The notes under the pieces are model-generated. The model was not told where the DNA came from, made no database searches, and saw nothing but the letters and a program-made list of their open reading frames with translations. Positions 63,269-64,000 of a stretch of DNA of 64,000 bases are shown here, one piece after another. Position 1 is the first letter of the stretch. Each line of letters begins with the position of its first letter. The stretch covers positions 124,001 to 188,000 of the forward strand of contig NZ_PPSL01000007.1 of assembly GCF_002954265.1 (NCBI RefSeq), read 5' to 3'. The position numbers and the translations under genes are program-made. Origin of the DNA: Flavipsychrobacter stenotrophus. Its GTDB lineage: Bacteria; Bacteroidota; Bacteroidia; Chitinophagales; Chitinophagaceae.

Positions 63269-63371
63269 ATTTTTATATAGCGGAGATACCGAACACGACA
63301 TACAGTTGTGAGAGCGGTGTGGAAAACTTTACAGTTGAAAAATGTCTTATTCTCAGCTTGGTGCAGTTGCG

Positions 63372-63436
63372 GCCCTACGGGGCGCCGGGTTTGGGTGGGG
63401 TTTATGGGCTACAAACCTTTTGCACCTACGGCGCAA
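63372..63436. repeat. Pair of CCTACGG hairpins
   Basis: GCCC-TACG-GGGC (63372-63383) and TTGCACC-TAC-GGCGCAA (63420-63436, one mismatch) share the core CCTACGG. They are about 40 bases apart and not placed as a terminator. The form is that of dispersed intergenic repeats. Confidence 0.5.
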
Positions 63437-63602
63437 TGACATGTTATGTACCAAATCCGAGACACATTATCTATTTCCTATTTATTAAAATTCCCCGAAC
63501 TACCTTTTGCCTTATTAACCTTTAACTCTTTAACCCTTTACCCTTTTAACTTTTTACTCATTTAACCTATTAAACCAACGGGTTTTGTATCTTCACGCAG
63601 TT

Positions 63603-64000
63603 ATGTCAAAGACTGTAAATAAACCAACAGCTGCCGCACAGGCATCTACCTTTTATCCGCAATCAACTGAGCAGGACAATAGGCTATGGGGCAATATTTT
63701 TATGGCCAGCCTGGCGCTTATCCTCATCCTTATGACCGTTATGAGTTTCTCTTACGGGCTGTCGGGCGATGAGGTGGATATGAACGAATATGGTAAGGCC
63801 ATTCTTAAATATTTTACCACCTTCGGTAGCGACCAGACCGTACTGAACATGCCCAAAGACTACAACCGCGATGGTGTGATGCAGTACTATGGCGGTTTCT
63901 TCGACCTGATCTGCGCCATTGTGAACAAATTCTCTCCCCTCGGCGAATATGCTACCCGACACATGCTCAACGCCTGGGCCGGCTTCCTGGCAATACTCTT
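63603..64000 (+). CDS. GT-C (family 39-like) glycosyltransferase, partial
   Basis: Open from the ATG at 63603 to the window end (132 codons visible). After a short cytoplasmic N-terminus, a first transmembrane helix (about 31-51, IFMASLALILILMTVMSFSYG) leads into SGDEVDMNEYGKAILKYFTTFGSD, with the Asp-Glu motif in the first periplasmic loop expected for the catalytic acids of GT-C enzymes using lipid-linked sugars. The remaining helices lie outside the window. It may glycosylate lipids or surface polymers. The assignment rests on this N-terminal part. Confidence 0.75.
   Translation, partial: MSKTVNKPTAAAQASTFYPQSTEQDNRLWGNIFMASLALILILMTVMSFSYGLSGDEVDMNEYGKAILKYFTTFGSDQTVLNMPKDYNRDGVMQYYGGFFDLICAIVNKFSPLGEYATRHMLNAWAGFLAIL

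Larger units (their letters stand above)
63256..63602. other. 347-bp mutS / glycosyltransferase divergent gap
   Basis: Besides the mutS -7 box it holds two hairpin-like CCTACGG repeats (63372-63383, 63420-63436) and, before the glycosyltransferase ATG, a run of degenerate TTTAACY units (about 63508-63575). I see no ORF or RNA family in it. Confidence 0.55.

Overview
The window reads as chromosomal DNA of a member of the Bacteroidota, most like the Chitinophagales. Several large secreted proteins end in a type IX secretion (T9SS) sorting domain. Promoters match the Bacteroidota -7 box TAnnTTTG. Shine-Dalgarno sites are almost absent except before rpsU. The gene order rpsU-xerC-hpf, a short Bacteroidota-type AMP nucleosidase, DUF4175, DUF5686 and many small lipoproteins fit the same phylum. 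I see no tRNA, rRNA, CRISPR array, prophage or transposase.

Layout. 1-15510 (minus) is almost entirely two giant secreted proteins in tandem. The first, cut by the window edge, joins an autotransporter-type beta-helix to IPT/TIG, FG-GAP and Ig-like modules. The second (3367 aa) repeats the same modules, adds a 690-bp higher-order array of Ig/PKD-like domains and ends in a T9SS sorting domain. A 44-bp perfect palindrome separates them. 15877-20028 (minus) holds lgt, a PQQ-propeller lipoprotein and the rpsU-xerC-hpf cluster. 20239-24116 (plus) holds a lipoprotein with ribE, an NHL-repeat protein and an SGNH hydrolase, the last two with T9SS sorting domains. 24218-27100 (minus) holds three tandem paralogous EGF-like lipoproteins and a cell-wall amidase that diverges from lptD (27172-29853). 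30029-34386 holds a zinc metallopeptidase, a HEAT-like secreted protein, malate dehydrogenase, a secreted dienelactone hydrolase and a VF530-type small protein. 34875-42102 holds a DUF4175 coiled-coil membrane protein, a small membrane protein, two tandem thioredoxin-fold proteins and a GH3-family enzyme. 42160-49691 holds surE, the overlapping coaX / outer-membrane barrel / lptC genes, ribH, a lipoprotein, aspS and an RDD protein. 49887-64000 holds a DUF5686 outer-membrane protein, a lipoprotein, an amino-acid permease / AMP nucleosidase / double-NBD ABC ATPase group, another NHL/T9SS protein, a DUF1905 protein, mutS and the start of a GT-C glycosyltransferase.

How the genes fit together. 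Envelope biogenesis dominates: Lgt and its lipoprotein clients, LptC and LptD for LPS export, the amidase, and surface-exported T9SS cargo. No T9SS machinery gene is in the window. Riboflavin synthesis is split into two distant loci (ribE and ribH). Housekeeping genes (mdh, aspS, mutS, coaX, surE) are scattered singly or in short operons.

The best candidates for unusual biology are: the mosaic 690-bp array in the giant adhesin-like gene; the beta-helix/TIG/FG-GAP chimera beside it; the SD-bearing rpsU leader, whose terminator U-tract runs straight into the xerC start codon; several genes whose -7 box abuts the start codon, suggesting leaderless mRNAs; the three-gene EGF-like lipoprotein family; a CoaX lacking an expected Asp; and several families of dispersed hairpin repeats.
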